NCBI RefSeq assembly: GCF_001183985.1 | Contig: NZ_LFZW01000001.1 | Coordinates: 683,620-747,619, forward strand | Direction: 5' to 3' | Source of the DNA: Peribacillus loiseleuriae | GTDB taxonomy: Bacteria > Bacillota > Bacilli > Bacillales > DSM-1321 | DNA length: 64,000 nucleotides | Shown here: in pieces, positions 26,930-35,841 of the stretch | Layout: each line of letters starts with the position of its first letter | How positions within the stretch are numbered: position 1 is the first letter of the stretch | The notes under the pieces: generated by a model | Seen by the model: only the letters and a program-made list of their open reading frames with translations | Told to the model about the DNA's origin: nothing | Database searches by the model: none | Program-made: the position numbers and the translations under genes

Positions 26930-27565
26930 ATGAAAAATGAATGGATTTTACGCTGGTCTTTCTTTATTTTTGGATTAATGGTGTTAGCATTTGGCATATC
27001 GTTAACAATTGAAGGAAAGCATTTAGGGATTGGACCATGGGATGTTCTTCATTATGGTCTATTTACTAAATTTGGCTTTACTATTGGAACTTGGTCGATA
27101 ATAATTGGATTTTTACTCTTGTTGATCAGTTCAATTTTCAATAAGGCATGGCCAAAAATAGGGGCTTTTCTGAATATGTTGTTTCTAGGATTATTTATTG
27201 ATCTTTTTAATTGGATGTTACCTAGCATTGATAGTTTAGCAGGAGCAACAATTTCCTTTATCATAGGTGTCGTTTTAATTGGGTATGGTATTGGATTATA
27301 TGTTTCTGCTGATTTTGGAGCAGGTCCTAGAGACAGCTTTATGTTATTAATTGTTGAAAGAACGGGTTGGAGTATCCCGTTGGTTAGAAGTGGAATTGAA
27401 GTACTCGTTTTTCTTCTTGGTTGGATGTTAGGGGGGCCTATTGGAATTGGAACAGTGTTTATTGCGTTTGGATTAGGTCCAATTTTAGGATTTTCTATTC
27501 CTCAATGTAAGAAACTGATGGCATATTTCCTTGACCAAAAGGATCGCCTGTTAACGCATATGTAG
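26930..27565 (+). CDS. YczE/YyaS/YitT-type membrane protein
   Basis: A 211-residue protein with five to six hydrophobic helices. Family hallmarks: FGLMVLAFGISLTIEGKHLG then IGPWDVLHYGL in the N-terminal half, and GYGIGLYVSADFGAGPRDS in the middle, which repeats the G.GPWD.L pattern as GAGPRDSFML, showing an internal duplication. The C-terminus GPIGIGTVFIAFGLGPILG is also conserved. YczE-type proteins are widespread in Bacillus and mostly uncharacterised. AGAGGAGAGATT is the ribosome binding site. Monocistronic. Confidence 0.85.
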   Translation: MKNEWILRWSFFIFGLMVLAFGISLTIEGKHLGIGPWDVLHYGLFTKFGFTIGTWSIIIGFLLLLISSIFNKAWPKIGAFLNMLFLGLFIDLFNWMLPSIDSLAGATISFIIGVVLIGYGIGLYVSADFGAGPRDSFMLLIVERTGWSIPLVRSGIEVLVFLLGWMLGGPIGIGTVFIAFGLGPILGFSIPQCKKLMAYFLDQKDRLLTHM

Positions 27566-27663
27566 ACAATTAAAAATAAATAAACACGATGTAGGAGTAT
27601 CCCTTCATGGGGGGAGCCTCTTTCATTTCAAAAGTATTTGCCAGTCCCCGCTTTTTTGAGAAA

Positions 27664-27715
27664 CCTCATTTAGAAATGCTATGGATAACCGTATCATAAG
27701 TAAATGAGGTTTTTT
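27664..27715. repeat. Dispersed palindrome R1, copy 3 (terminator-like)
   Basis: CCTCATTTAGAAATGC...GATAACCGTATCATAAG then TAAATGAGG and T6. Arms CCTCATTTA / TAAATGAGG pair exactly. It may terminate the yczE-like transcript. Confidence 0.8.
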
Positions 27716-27802
27716 GCTGGTCGTTCTGAAATACAAAAATTAGGGGATTTAAGCACGCATGCAACATGTCAAAAGCAACATTCCTTTAGAAAGCAGTGTA
27801 TG

Positions 27803-27851
27803 AAAAAAGGCAATTCATCCCACACTACCTGATGGTATGGGATGAATCGCC
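27803..27851 (-). terminator. Terminator of the amidohydrolase operon
   Basis: On the minus strand GGCGATTCATCCCA...TGGGATGAATTGCC is followed by TTTTTTC. It starts 11 bp after the amidohydrolase stop. Confidence 0.9.
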
Positions 27852-27861
27852 CTTAGTTAAT

Positions 27862-29019
27862 TCACGCATTCAAAGCCAATTGAATCATTAGTTCAATGGC
27901 AGAGGGAATGGCTTCCTCATCAATGTCAAATTTCGGATGATGGTGAGGATACTGGCTTTTTTCGCTTTGCATCCCAACGTTAATGAATACACCTACTTTT
28001 TCTTTTAAATAGTAGGAATAATCTTCAGCCCCTAGTACAGGCTCAAATGGTAAGAACACATCATCACCGAAGGTCTTTTGGATGATTTCTTTCGCAAATT
28101 CGCACGCTTCTGGATGATTGTATAATGGAGGGGTTCCTTCTATCAAATGAAAATGTCCTTTTGCCCCAAAGCTTGTGCAAATTGATTCAGTTAGCTGAGC
28201 TGTTTGTTTGTGCATTAATTCAGCTCCTTCATACGTTAATGCTCTAATAGTACCTTGAAGGTTTACTTTATCAGGAATGACGTTGTATGAATTTCCTCCC
28301 TGAATACCTCCAAATGAAATCACTCCTGAATGTAAGGGATTTAAATTTCTGCTGACAATCGATTGGAACGCTTGTATAAGATGGGTTGCGATGTAAATTG
28401 GGTCCACTGTTTCGTGTGGATTGCCCGCGTGTCCACCTTTCCCTTCAATTATAATGTCAAAGTCATCGCAGGATGCCATAGCAGGGCCTGTTGCAAAACC
28501 AATTTTACCTAAAGGCATATTAGACATATAATGGATTCCATATATTACATCGACTTCATCTAATATACCTTCTTCTACAAGTTGTTTAGCCCCGCTTGGT
28601 GATGCTTCTTCAGAGCTTTGAAAGATAAATACAATATTATTTTTTACTAAATGTGGGTGAGTGCTCATCCAATTAGCTACCGCGAGTAAAGTCGCGGTAT
28701 GACCATCGTGACCACAACCATGCATGACGCCAGGAACTGTTGAAATGTAAGGCTTGTCTCCTTCTTCATGAAGCGGGAGAGCATCCATATCGGCTCTGAG
28801 CGCAACGGTTTTTTTCCCTTCTGTTCCTTTAAAATAGGCGACAACATTTGGTGCAGAATAATTATTTTTGATAGCGATGCCGAATTCAGTTAATTTCTCT
28901 TTCACATAAGCAGCTGTTTCATATTCTTGTCCGGATAGCTCAGGATGCATATGGAAATGTCTGCGCTGTTCAATTGTCCAAGCTATTAATTCTGTATCTA
29001 CAAGTTTTGTTTGTAACAT
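27862..29019 (-). CDS. M20-family amidohydrolase (N-acyl amino acid/hippurate type)
   Basis: A 385-residue zinc-dependent hydrolase. It opens with RRHFHMHPELSGQEYETAAY and has the metal-binding ALRADMDALPL, MHGCGHDGHTATLL and FIFQSSEEASPSGAKQLVEE (the EE pair contains the catalytic Glu). GKGGHAGNPHETVDP marks the dimerisation domain and GAEDYSYYL the C-terminal ligand region. Family members remove acyl groups from N-acyl amino acids, hippurate or auxin conjugates, or act as aminobenzoyl-glutamate hydrolases. It follows the YfcC-type transporter by 22 bp, so the pair likely imports a conjugated amino acid or peptide and hydrolyses it. ATG start behind GGAGGTTTATT. Confidence 0.92.
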   Translation of the reverse strand: MLQTKLVDTELIAWTIEQRRHFHMHPELSGQEYETAAYVKEKLTEFGIAIKNNYSAPNVVAYFKGTEGKKTVALRADMDALPLHEEGDKPYISTVPGVMHGCGHDGHTATLLAVANWMSTHPHLVKNNIVFIFQSSEEASPSGAKQLVEEGILDEVDVIYGIHYMSNMPLGKIGFATGPAMASCDDFDIIIEGKGGHAGNPHETVDPIYIATHLIQAFQSIVSRNLNPLHSGVISFGGIQGGNSYNVIPDKVNLQGTIRALTYEGAELMHKQTAQLTESICTSFGAKGHFHLIEGTPPLYNHPEACEFAKEIIQKTFGDDVFLPFEPVLGAEDYSYYLKEKVGVFINVGMQSEKSQYPHHHPKFDIDEEAIPSAIELMIQLALNA

Positions 29020-29041
29020 AATAAACCTCCGTTAATTCTTC

Positions 29042-30463
29042 TTAAAATGGTCCGTACTGAATCACTTGTGCAATGATTAGGAAAATAATACTGATGACTA
29101 TTTGAATGAATATAAAAGGTAGAATCCATTTTATCCATTTTGTAAAAGGAATCCCTGCAACTGCAAGTCCAGCAAGCAACACACCTGATGTAGGGAAAAG
29201 GGAGTTGGAAATGCCGTCCCCAAGCTGAAATGCTAGTACCGCAGTCTGCCTTGTCACTCCAACAAGGTCAGATAAAGGTGCCAGGATTGGCATTGTGAGA
29301 GCTGCTTGACCACTCCCTGAAGGTACAAGAAAGTTGAGTGAAAGCTGTAAAAAAAACATTCCTATAGCGTTCAGAATCGGCGATAGTTGACTTAGAAAGG
29401 TAGAGGCAAAATACAAAACAGAGTCTATTAATTTTCCATCCTGGATCACAACGAGAATGGCCTGTGCGAAACCAATGATTAAAGCACCACCAATTAGGTC
29501 TTTTGCTCCATCGATGAAGCTGTCCGCAATATTGTTCGGATTTAATTTTCCAACAATCCCGATTAGGACTCCAAATAGTAAGAACAAACCAGCAATTTCA
29601 GTTATATACCAACCAAATTTTATAACTCCGAAAATCAATACTACAAAGTTGAGTAAAAAAATGGTTAGAATCCATTTGTGACGAATGGTTAGTCTTAAAT
29701 TTGTATTGACTTCCATTTGATTTCCTTCTTGATATTTTCCTAAATACCTTAGTTCAGGATTGGACTTGACTTTTTTCGCGTAGCGGTAAACGTAAAGGAC
29801 TCCAGCAATGTATAATGTAGCGAATAATACTAGTCTGAGACCAATACCTGAGAATGTAGGCAATTCTGCTATACTTTGTGCTACTCCGATATTAAATGGA
29901 TTCAGGACAGCACTCATGAATCCGATATTGGCCCCCAGTGAAACAATTGCAAAACCGACCATCGCATCTAACTTTAAGGCAATAGCTACTGGAGTGATAA
30001 TAGCAATATATACAATGGTTTCTTCAGCCATTCCCATCAATGTGCCACCAACTGAAAAAAACAGCATGAGAACGGGGATGAGCAATAATTCCCTATTTGC
30101 TAGTTTTCTTGTTATATTCACAATTAATGCATCAAGGGCGCCTGTTGCCTTTAAAATGCCAAAAGCACCGCCAATGATCAAAACGAAGAAGATAATTCCA
30201 GCACCATCGATCATGCCTGAATGAATACTAGTAAAGATATTAAAGAATCCGACTGGAGACGACTCTGTCAGAGTAAAAGAATCAGGAACTACAAGCGTAC
30301 GACCATCTTTTTCTACTCGGTCAAATTCACCAGCTGGCACAATGTATGTCAAAATAGCGGAAATGACGATCACAAAGAAAAGTAAGACAAATGCATTAAT
30401 GTTGAGTGCCTTCTTGCCTGTGCTTTTATTTTGAGATTGATTTTGTATGATGTTCTTCTGCAT
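29042..30463 (-). CDS. YfcC-family membrane transporter
   Basis: A 473-residue protein with about twelve helices. YfcC/ArcD-like hallmarks: an N-terminal LTYIVPAGEFDRVEKDGR, GMAEETIVYIAIITPVAIAL, LGANIGFMSAVLNPFNIGVA and, near the end, LNFLVPSGSGQAALTMPIL and SGVLLAGLAVAGIPFTKWIKW. The family is annotated as C4-dicarboxylate, arginine/ornithine or peptide carriers, and the substrate is uncertain. Being the first gene of a two-gene operon with an M20 amidohydrolase points to amino-acid conjugates or small peptides. AAAAGGGAGTTTACTAG precedes ATG 30463. Confidence 0.88.
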   Translation of the reverse strand: MQKNIIQNQSQNKSTGKKALNINAFVLLFFVIVISAILTYIVPAGEFDRVEKDGRTLVVPDSFTLTESSPVGFFNIFTSIHSGMIDGAGIIFFVLIIGGAFGILKATGALDALIVNITRKLANRELLLIPVLMLFFSVGGTLMGMAEETIVYIAIITPVAIALKLDAMVGFAIVSLGANIGFMSAVLNPFNIGVAQSIAELPTFSGIGLRLVLFATLYIAGVLYVYRYAKKVKSNPELRYLGKYQEGNQMEVNTNLRLTIRHKWILTIFLLNFVVLIFGVIKFGWYITEIAGLFLLFGVLIGIVGKLNPNNIADSFIDGAKDLIGGALIIGFAQAILVVIQDGKLIDSVLYFASTFLSQLSPILNAIGMFFLQLSLNFLVPSGSGQAALTMPILAPLSDLVGVTRQTAVLAFQLGDGISNSLFPTSGVLLAGLAVAGIPFTKWIKWILPFIFIQIVISIIFLIIAQVIQYGPF

Positions 30464-31121
30464 CTAGTAAACTCCCTTTTAATATTTCGTAGTGTGAAAG
30501 TTAATGAATTTTTATTCAATTGATTGTAAATTATATTCAAATATAATGCAAGGGGGAGGATTAATATTTCTATGGAATATAATAATCGTAGACTAGATGA
30601 TTTCTTGTTGGGAATAGTCGTTAGGATTGCTGTTTGTTTAGCATCGGAGTTTGCCCTAATACCCAAGACTAGCACCTAAGATCTGAGTGTTAGGATTTTG
30701 AAATTTATGTAAAAATATTATTTAGATACATCATGGAGAACCGTATCATAAGTAAATGAGGTTTTTAAGTAAGGGTGTCTCCTAGACTACATAAAATGGA
30801 ATACATTATATAGTGGAACACTTTTGGTTAAAATTTTGACAATATGTTAGTTGCCTAATCGTTCGCTAACATGTGAAGACCATTGGAGAAAATTCTCTGA
30901 TGGTTTTCTACTATTATGTAAACAGTACAAGTGAATGAATTCCTGTGTAGATAGTAGTAGGATAAATAATAGGTAAAACACAAGTGTATTCCGTTAACCG
31001 AAAAATGGTAATGGTAGTTTCCTTGAATAAGCATGTATCCAATGATGAACAAATATGCTGTAATAGTGATAGAACAATCGTTCAACCTGTTCTAAGTAGT
31101 CAAAGAAGTGAGGAATTGATC
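30464..31121. other. Intergenic region between YfcC and radical SAM genes
   Basis: About 650 bp between divergent genes. It holds the YfcC leader, repeat R1 copy 4 at 30717-30766 and a loose hairpin CATGTGAAGACCATTGG...CTGATGGTTTTC around 30869-30908. Upstream in-frame codons of the radical SAM gene reach back to 30984 but have no family resemblance or good ribosome binding site. Confidence 0.55.
30717..30766. repeat. Dispersed palindrome R1, copy 4
   Basis: ATTATTTAGATACATC...GAACCGTATCATAAG then TAAATGAGG and T5. The left arm is slightly degraded. Confidence 0.75.
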
Positions 31122-32000
31122 GTGAAAAAATTTAAGAAGTTTTACTTAGAGATTACAAGTGTATGTAATCTTGCATGCAGCTTTTGTCCGCCAACAGAAC
31201 GGCAGAAGCAATTCATTTCTGTGGAGGATTTTTCTAAGAGATTAGATCAAATTAAACCGCACACAGACTACATTTATTTACATGTAAAAGGTGAGCCGCT
31301 GCTCCATCCTAAAATAGGCCAATTGTTAGACGTAAGTCATGAAAAAGGGTTTAAAGTTAATATCACAACCAATGGAACATTAATTAATAAAAAGAGGGAA
31401 AAATTATTAAATAAGCCTGCGCTAAGACAAATGAATTTCTCACTCCATAGCTTTGATGGCCATGTTGGTTCTAAAGATAAGGAAGGGTATGTGAGAAGTA
31501 TCCTTTCTTTTATTAAAGAAGCAACGAGTCAATCAGAAATGATTGTTTCCCTGAGATTATGGAACCTTACACAAGACAATACGACGAATATTGAAAGAGA
31601 ACGAAACAGAGAATTACTAGAAATGATTGAGAAAGAATTTGATTTAGACTACAAAATTGAAGAGAAGGTCGTACCAGGAAGCGGCGTGAAAATTGCGGAC
31701 CGCATCTTCATTAATCAAGATTACGAGTTTCAGTGGCCTGCGTTACATGAAGAAGAAGATGATGGGAAGGGCTTCTGCTATGGCATGCGAAATCAAGCAG
31801 GTATTTTAGCAAACGGAACTGTTATTCCTTGCTGCCTAGATGGTGAGGGAGTTATCAACCTTGGAAATATTAATGATCATTCATTTTCTGATATTATCGA
31901 GATGGATCGAGCAAAAGACCTGGTAGATGGTTTTTCACGAAGAGTGGCAGTGGAGGAACTATGTAGAAAATGCGGATATCGTAAAAGGTTTGGAAAATAG
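31122..32000 (+). CDS. Radical SAM/SPASM-like protein
   Basis: A 292-residue enzyme. Its N-terminus YLEITSVCNLACSFCPP carries the CxxxCxxC site for the radical-SAM 4Fe-4S cluster. HVKGEPLLHP and VNITTNGTLI match the SAM-binding GGE-like and beta-4 motifs (here KGE replaces GGE). The C-terminal part has cysteines in GFCYGMRNQ, VIPCCLDGEGVINLGNI and ELCRKCGYRK, a shortened SPASM-type region for an auxiliary cluster. SPASM enzymes often modify peptides, but no short precursor gene is visible beside it, so the substrate is unknown. GTG 31122 is chosen because TGAGGAATTGATC precedes it and the cluster motif starts shortly after. Confidence 0.85.
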   Translation: MKKFKKFYLEITSVCNLACSFCPPTERQKQFISVEDFSKRLDQIKPHTDYIYLHVKGEPLLHPKIGQLLDVSHEKGFKVNITTNGTLINKKREKLLNKPALRQMNFSLHSFDGHVGSKDKEGYVRSILSFIKEATSQSEMIVSLRLWNLTQDNTTNIERERNRELLEMIEKEFDLDYKIEEKVVPGSGVKIADRIFINQDYEFQWPALHEEEDDGKGFCYGMRNQAGILANGTVIPCCLDGEGVINLGNINDHSFSDIIEMDRAKDLVDGFSRRVAVEELCRKCGYRKRFGK

Positions 32001-32053
32001 ATAGGTAAATGGCTAAGATTTAGCAAGTTAGGTAGAGTCAATCCAACTCATTC

Positions 32054-32097
32054 CCTCATTTAGATATAACGCGGTGAACGGTACTATAAGTAATGGT
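32054..32097. repeat. Dispersed palindrome R1, copy 5
   Basis: CCTCATTTAGATATAACGCG then GTGAACGGTACTATAAG and TAATGG. Right arm degraded. Confidence 0.7.
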
Positions 32098-32180
32098 AAA
32101 CAAGGAAGTAGAGCATACAATAATGATAAATAATTTAAAGCTGAGTATTTTAAAGGTTTCATGGGGAAAGGTCTAAATAA

Positions 32181-32341
32181 AAGTGACTAATAGTGTGTGA
32201 TAAGGTGAAATTTATTAGATACAGAATTAGGAAGATACTTTGGTATCTCTTTTTTTTATGATAAGCAGAAGAATAAAACGGAATATACTTACAACAAAAA
32301 AGAACTCAAACTAGGTGGGCTATAAATGAAAGATATTATGC
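32181..32341 (+). repeat. Direct repeat D1 (left copy) flanking gerQ-cwlJ
   Basis: AGTGTGTGATAAGGTGAAAT, GAATTAGGAAGATACTTTGG and the downstream ACTAGGTGGGCTATAAATGA closely match 33582-33741 in the same order and orientation. The two copies enclose the gerQ and cwlJ genes. Each ends at the start codon of a short gene, suggesting a duplicated promoter-plus-leader unit. Confidence 0.8.
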
Positions 32342-32459
32342 AAAAAATTATTGAGTTCAGAGATGGGTCCCTTATCACAATGAAAAGGATTTAGCTATTT
32401 CTATATCATTAGAAGCGAATGAACTATTAGAAAATTTTCAATGGGGAAATAGTGAATAA
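32326..32459 (+). pseudogene. MazG-like nucleotide pyrophosphohydrolase, frameshifted and truncated
   Basis: ATG 32326 opens MKDIMQKIIEFRDGSL; a frameshift near 32372 is needed to continue YHNEKDLAISISLEANELLENFQWGNSE to TAA 32457. This is the start of a YpjD-type MazG protein (normally RDWxQFHNPKDLAISLSLEA.ELLE.FQW), ending after the first two metal-binding helices. About half the normal protein is absent. AGGTGGGCTATAA serves as its ribosome binding site. Not functional. Confidence 0.8.
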
Positions 32460-32503
32460 GAAAAACCCGCTCTTTTTCCAAAAAAGAAGTAAGCGGGTTT
32501 TAA
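32459..32503 (-). terminator. Terminator of cwlJ-gerQ
   Basis: Minus-strand hairpin AAAACCCGCTTACTTC...GAGCGGGTTTTTC with a T run. It lies 14 bp past the gerQ stop. Confidence 0.88.
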
Positions 32504-32516
32504 GCGTTCTACAAAC

Positions 32517-32981
32517 TCACTCCGTTGTTGTCAGGGACGCCTGGACATCCGGACTAATTGCCGATTGAGGATAGTTAATTTGTTCTCCGAATTCTACCCA
32601 GTCGAGATTTGCCATCATCAACAGATAGCGTTTACCGGTGGAAGGGTCGCTGATGATGAGGTGGTCACGACCAGCCGTTTCTATGCGCCCGTGGTAAACC
32701 ATTGCATTCCATTTATTGTTACCTTGATAAGTAAAGTAGAATGTACCTATTTTACCTTTGTTGAAGCGTAGGATATTTTCGATAAATGATTCTTCCATCG
32801 TGCCTCCCGCAAATTGCTTCCCAGTCCCGATAGGAACCACTGGGACACCGTACGAGGGTCCAGATGGCATATTCGCTGGGAATCCGGCAGGTTGTTGTGC
32901 GCCATTAACTCGCATCATGGAAGCTGGATCAAAACCAGAATAATAATTCATTGGATTATAACTAGAGTCTCCACAAGTCAT
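32517..32981 (-). CDS. gerQ: Spore coat protein GerQ
   Basis: A 154-residue spore protein. The N-terminal third is Pro/Gly/Ser/Gln-rich and low-complexity (NPMNYYSGFDPASMM, then PANMPSGPSYGVPVVP). The conserved GerQ core begins at EESFIENILRFNKGKIGTFY and includes GRIETAGRDHLIISDPSTGK and RYLLMMANLDWVEFGEQI. In Bacillus GerQ is cross-linked in the coat by transglutaminase and is needed for CwlJ to act in Ca-dipicolinate germination. Here it follows cwlJ directly (23 bp), the standard arrangement. Ribosome binding site AAAGGAGCTG. Confidence 0.95.
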   Translation of the reverse strand: MTCGDSSYNPMNYYSGFDPASMMRVNGAQQPAGFPANMPSGPSYGVPVVPIGTGKQFAGGTMEESFIENILRFNKGKIGTFYFTYQGNNKWNAMVYHGRIETAGRDHLIISDPSTGKRYLLMMANLDWVEFGEQINYPQSAISPDVQASLTTTE

Positions 32982-33004
32982 GAGAAGATCAGCTCCTTTT
33001 TAAT

Positions 33005-33481
33005 TTATCTATAAAACTCTGGGCAATAGCCCGGTACCGCAACATAGAAGCAATGATTCTTGTGCGAAAAATCGAACTTCGTCATGGGGGATCTTGGCAT
33101 CGTTTCGGTACAAGGAGCTCGGTACTTTTTCCCCGGACTGGGGTTAAAAAACCACAAATTCGTTCTTGAACGAGGCTCCCTATCACCCTGTAACAGATTC
33201 CTAGCCCTTTGGAGGTCAGCTTCATTGGGACGTTGTGTATATAATGATCCATTTAAGACAGGCTCGAAGTGAGGAATGCCAGTTCCAGGTATGGTTTGGT
33301 AGATCGCATCTTTGATATTGCGCAACCCTTTGAAGTCAGGAGAACAGTCAGCTTCGACTCGATTGGCCACAACCGTTCCCACCATGTTCATCCCTTGAAC
33401 GCCTTCACCACTCGCTTCCGCCAGCATGAGCCTCGCTAACTCCTCTACGTCACGTGAAGTATGTTTTATTCGTCTACCCAT
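33005..33481 (-). CDS. cwlJ: Spore cortex-lytic hydrolase CwlJ
   Basis: A 158-residue SleB/CwlJ-family hydrolase. It shows the catalytic ELARLMLAEASGEGVQGM (the Glu in MLAEA), VGTVVANRVEADC and the C-terminal NLWFFNPSPGKKYRAPC and NHCFYVAVPGYCPEFYR typical of CwlJ. It lacks the signal peptide and peptidoglycan-binding domain of SleB, as expected for CwlJ, which works in the coat with GerQ. CwlJ degrades spore cortex muramic-lactam peptidoglycan during germination. AAAGGAGTGAGAAA precedes the ATG. A sporulation-specific promoter is expected but I could not identify one. Confidence 0.95.
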   Translation of the reverse strand: MGRRIKHTSRDVEELARLMLAEASGEGVQGMNMVGTVVANRVEADCSPDFKGLRNIKDAIYQTIPGTGIPHFEPVLNGSLYTQRPNEADLQRARNLLQGDREPRSRTNLWFFNPSPGKKYRAPCTETMPRSPMTKFDFSHKNHCFYVAVPGYCPEFYR

Positions 33482-33581
33482 TTTCTCACTCCTTTGGCTT
33501 ATACAGATAACTTATTACCTGAAGCTGGTTTTGGTAACTTGCCTATCAGCCCAAATCCTTCGATTTCATCCGATGTTTATA

Positions 33582-33741
33582 AAGTAACGAATAGTGTGTG
33601 ATAAGGTGAAATTTATAAGATATCGAATTAGGGAGATACGTTGGTATCTCTTTTTTTATGATAAGCATAAAACAAATGATAAAATAGAATATATTCACAA
33701 AAAAAGAATGTAAACTAGGGGGACTATAAATGAAAGAATCC
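33582..33741 (+). repeat. Direct repeat D1 (right copy)
   Basis: AGTGTGTGATAAGGTGAAAT, GAATTAGGGAGATACGTTGG and ACTAGGGGGACTATAAATGA match 32181-32341. It leads into a 27-residue frame (33730-33813, MKESLQKSAGYRQAVDEIF), perhaps another degraded short gene. Confidence 0.8.
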
Positions 33742-33863
33742 TTGCAAAAATCAGCTGGATATCGGCAGGCTGTTGATGAGATTTTTGAATTTAAAAGACA
33801 ATATCACATCTAAACGAACATTGTAGAAAGCCCCCCACGACTTTAATGTAACGGGCGATAATG

Positions 33864-33902
33864 TTCACCAGCACCTCATGTATTGTCAAATACACTCTAC
33901 AC
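33864..33902. repeat. Dispersed repeat R2, copy 5
   Basis: TTCACCAGCACCTCATGT then AAATACACTCTACAC. The truncated permease frame begins inside it. Confidence 0.6.
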
Positions 33903-34485
33903 AAGAAATAAAGTGAAATACAATTTTGAAGTTGTATCTAAAGAAATTTTTATTCTGCAGTTAATTTTTGTATCGGCCATTATTGGGTATATTTCATGGA
34001 TTTTAGCTAGTTACAACGGATTATCTTGGACAGTTATCATTATGCTTTTTGTTGTAATGGTTTATCATTTTATTACAACGAAGACAGTGGTAGGACGACA
34101 TATTTATGCGGTAGGTAGTAACCCGGAGGCAGCACATCTTAGTGGGATTAATGTGAGTAAAATTACTTTTCTCGTATTTGGCTCTATGGGGATGCTATCC
34201 GCATTATCTGGTATTTTGTTTACCTCCCGTTTACAATCTGCAACAACCACTGCAGGTACTTTATTTGAACTTGATGCCATTGCAGCAGCATTCGTTGGTG
34301 GTGTTTCCGCTGCAGGTGGAGTTGGTAAAGTAACAGGAGCTGTGATTGGTGCACTCGTTATGGCAACGTTAACAAATGGGATGAACTTGATGGGAGTAGG
34401 AATTGCACCTCAATATATCATCCGTGGTGGTGTGTTGGCTCTAGCAGTTATTTTTGACGTGTTCACTCGTAAACAAAGAGCTTAA
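33903..34485 (+). pseudogene. 5'-truncated sugar ABC permease (XylH/GguB type)
   Basis: Homology starts near VSKEIFILQLIFVSAIIGYI and runs to the natural C-terminus (LALAVIFDVFTRK). The segment carries the permease signature GRHIYAVGSNPEAAHLSGIN, SGILFTSRLQSATTTAGT, FELDAIAAAFVGGVSAAGG and NGMNLMGVG. A full permease has about 380-400 residues with eight to ten helices; only about half remains. The open frame can begin at TTG 33883, but that codon lies in repeat R2 and has no ribosome binding site. No ATPase or binding-protein gene adjoins. Most likely a deletion whose left boundary is at the repeat. Confidence 0.85.
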
Positions 34486-34979
34486 AATCATGTATCAATA
34501 ATGAGAGAAATGGGCCAGCTATATGTAGTAGCTGGCATTTTCATTATCAACATGTTGGAAAAAATGTGAAGAATATCCACGGTTACAGGATGTTTATATA
34601 CTTTTGGTTTGGACGATGAGAATGGATCACAGGTAGTTTGTTAGCCATCTTGGCAGGTCAACGGCAAAGACTGAGGCAAGTGAATTTTAATACACATGGA
34701 AATAGGAGGGGGCATATGCTAAGCAAAATGAAGTAGAATCATATCAAAATAGGGTAAATTAACGAACCGTTAGCGTTATTTAATTACTCTATTTAAGGAT
34801 CATTTTATGGAATATCAACTTTAAAGATAATTGGAGATTCATGTTATAAAACTGAACAGCTAGATAACATTGATTTTAAAAATGTAATTTTAAAATTCTG
34901 TAAGTTTTTTAAATCGCAATTATGAAATTAATTCATATATGTGATAATCTTAAAATATTTAGGAAGGGAGTGGTTAGTT
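34486..34979. other. Intergenic region with terminator
   Basis: Hairpin GCCAGCTA-TATGTAG-TAGCTGGC plus T-rich tail at 34512-34545 would terminate the permease relic. The rest is A+T-rich; ribosome binding site GGAAGGGAG lies before the next gene. No other gene seen. Confidence 0.6.
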
Positions 34980-35822
34980 ATGAATAAATCAATTCCAGAG
35001 ATCACACTTAATGATGGGGTTACTTTACCAGTCATAGGTTTCGGTACATATCCACTTAAGGGGAATGATGGTGTTAATGCTATACAAAGTGCAATTGATG
35101 TAGGTTATCGACTAATTGATTCTGCTTATAATTATGAAAACGAAGGAACTGTAGGTGAAGCCGTTAGACGCAGCTCTGTTCCAAGATCCGAATTAAGAAT
35201 TACTTCTAAATTACCAGGCCGTTATCAAGAGTATAATAAAGCGGTAGCAACCATTCAAGAATCTTTATATCGCGCCAATTTAGACTATTATGATTTATAC
35301 CTAATTCACTGGCCTAATCCTAGTCAGGATAAATATGTGGAAGCTTGGCAGGCATTAATTGACGCTAAAAAATGGGGCCTTATCCGTTCTATTGGGGTTT
35401 GTAATTTTTTGCCTAAACATCTTGAACGTTTAGAAAAAGAAACGGGTGTAAAGCCAAGCATTAACCAAATTGAATTACATCCTTTCTTCAATCAAGCAGA
35501 TCAAAGAAAATATCATGAAGAGAATAATATTGCGACAGAGTCATGGAGTCCATTTACTCGAGGATTTAAAGACCTGCAAATTGATACGCTTCTAACGATT
35601 GCCGAAAGTCATAACAAAACGATCCCACAAATTGTTTTGCGTTGGCATTATCAGCTAGGAGCCATTTCTATTCCGAAGTCAGCATCTCCTGTGCGTCAGC
35701 TTGAAAATATATCAATTTTTGATTTTTCATTAGATGATACAGAAATGAGCATGATTTCCAAATTAACTCGGCTTGATGGCAGAATTAAAAATCAGGATCC
35801 TGCTGTATATGAAGAGTTTTAA
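34980..35822 (+). CDS. Aldo/keto reductase (AKR5-like)
   Basis: A 280-residue TIM-barrel reductase. It shows the family opening LNDGVTLPVIGFGTYPL, the catalytic Asp/Tyr in RLIDSAYNYENEGTVGEA, Lys in LRITSKLPG, His in LYLIHWPNPSQDKYVEAW, then IGVCNFLPKHLERL and the C-terminal cofactor motif SIPKSASPVRQLENISIFDF. These enzymes reduce aldehydes and ketones such as methylglyoxal or 2,5-diketogluconate with NADPH. It differs clearly from the reductase at 23798. ATG 34980 is chosen for the ribosome binding site; thirteen in-frame codons upstream lack similarity. Monocistronic. Confidence 0.92.
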   Translation: MNKSIPEITLNDGVTLPVIGFGTYPLKGNDGVNAIQSAIDVGYRLIDSAYNYENEGTVGEAVRRSSVPRSELRITSKLPGRYQEYNKAVATIQESLYRANLDYYDLYLIHWPNPSQDKYVEAWQALIDAKKWGLIRSIGVCNFLPKHLERLEKETGVKPSINQIELHPFFNQADQRKYHEENNIATESWSPFTRGFKDLQIDTLLTIAESHNKTIPQIVLRWHYQLGAISIPKSASPVRQLENISIFDFSLDDTEMSMISKLTRLDGRIKNQDPAVYEEF

Positions 35823-35841
35823 TAATGACAGATAGTATAAA

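Noticed and set aside
31122-32000. RiPP biosynthetic cluster around the radical SAM protein
   Set aside because: No short precursor gene, protease or exporter lies nearby; the neighbours are repeats and a transporter operon on the other strand.
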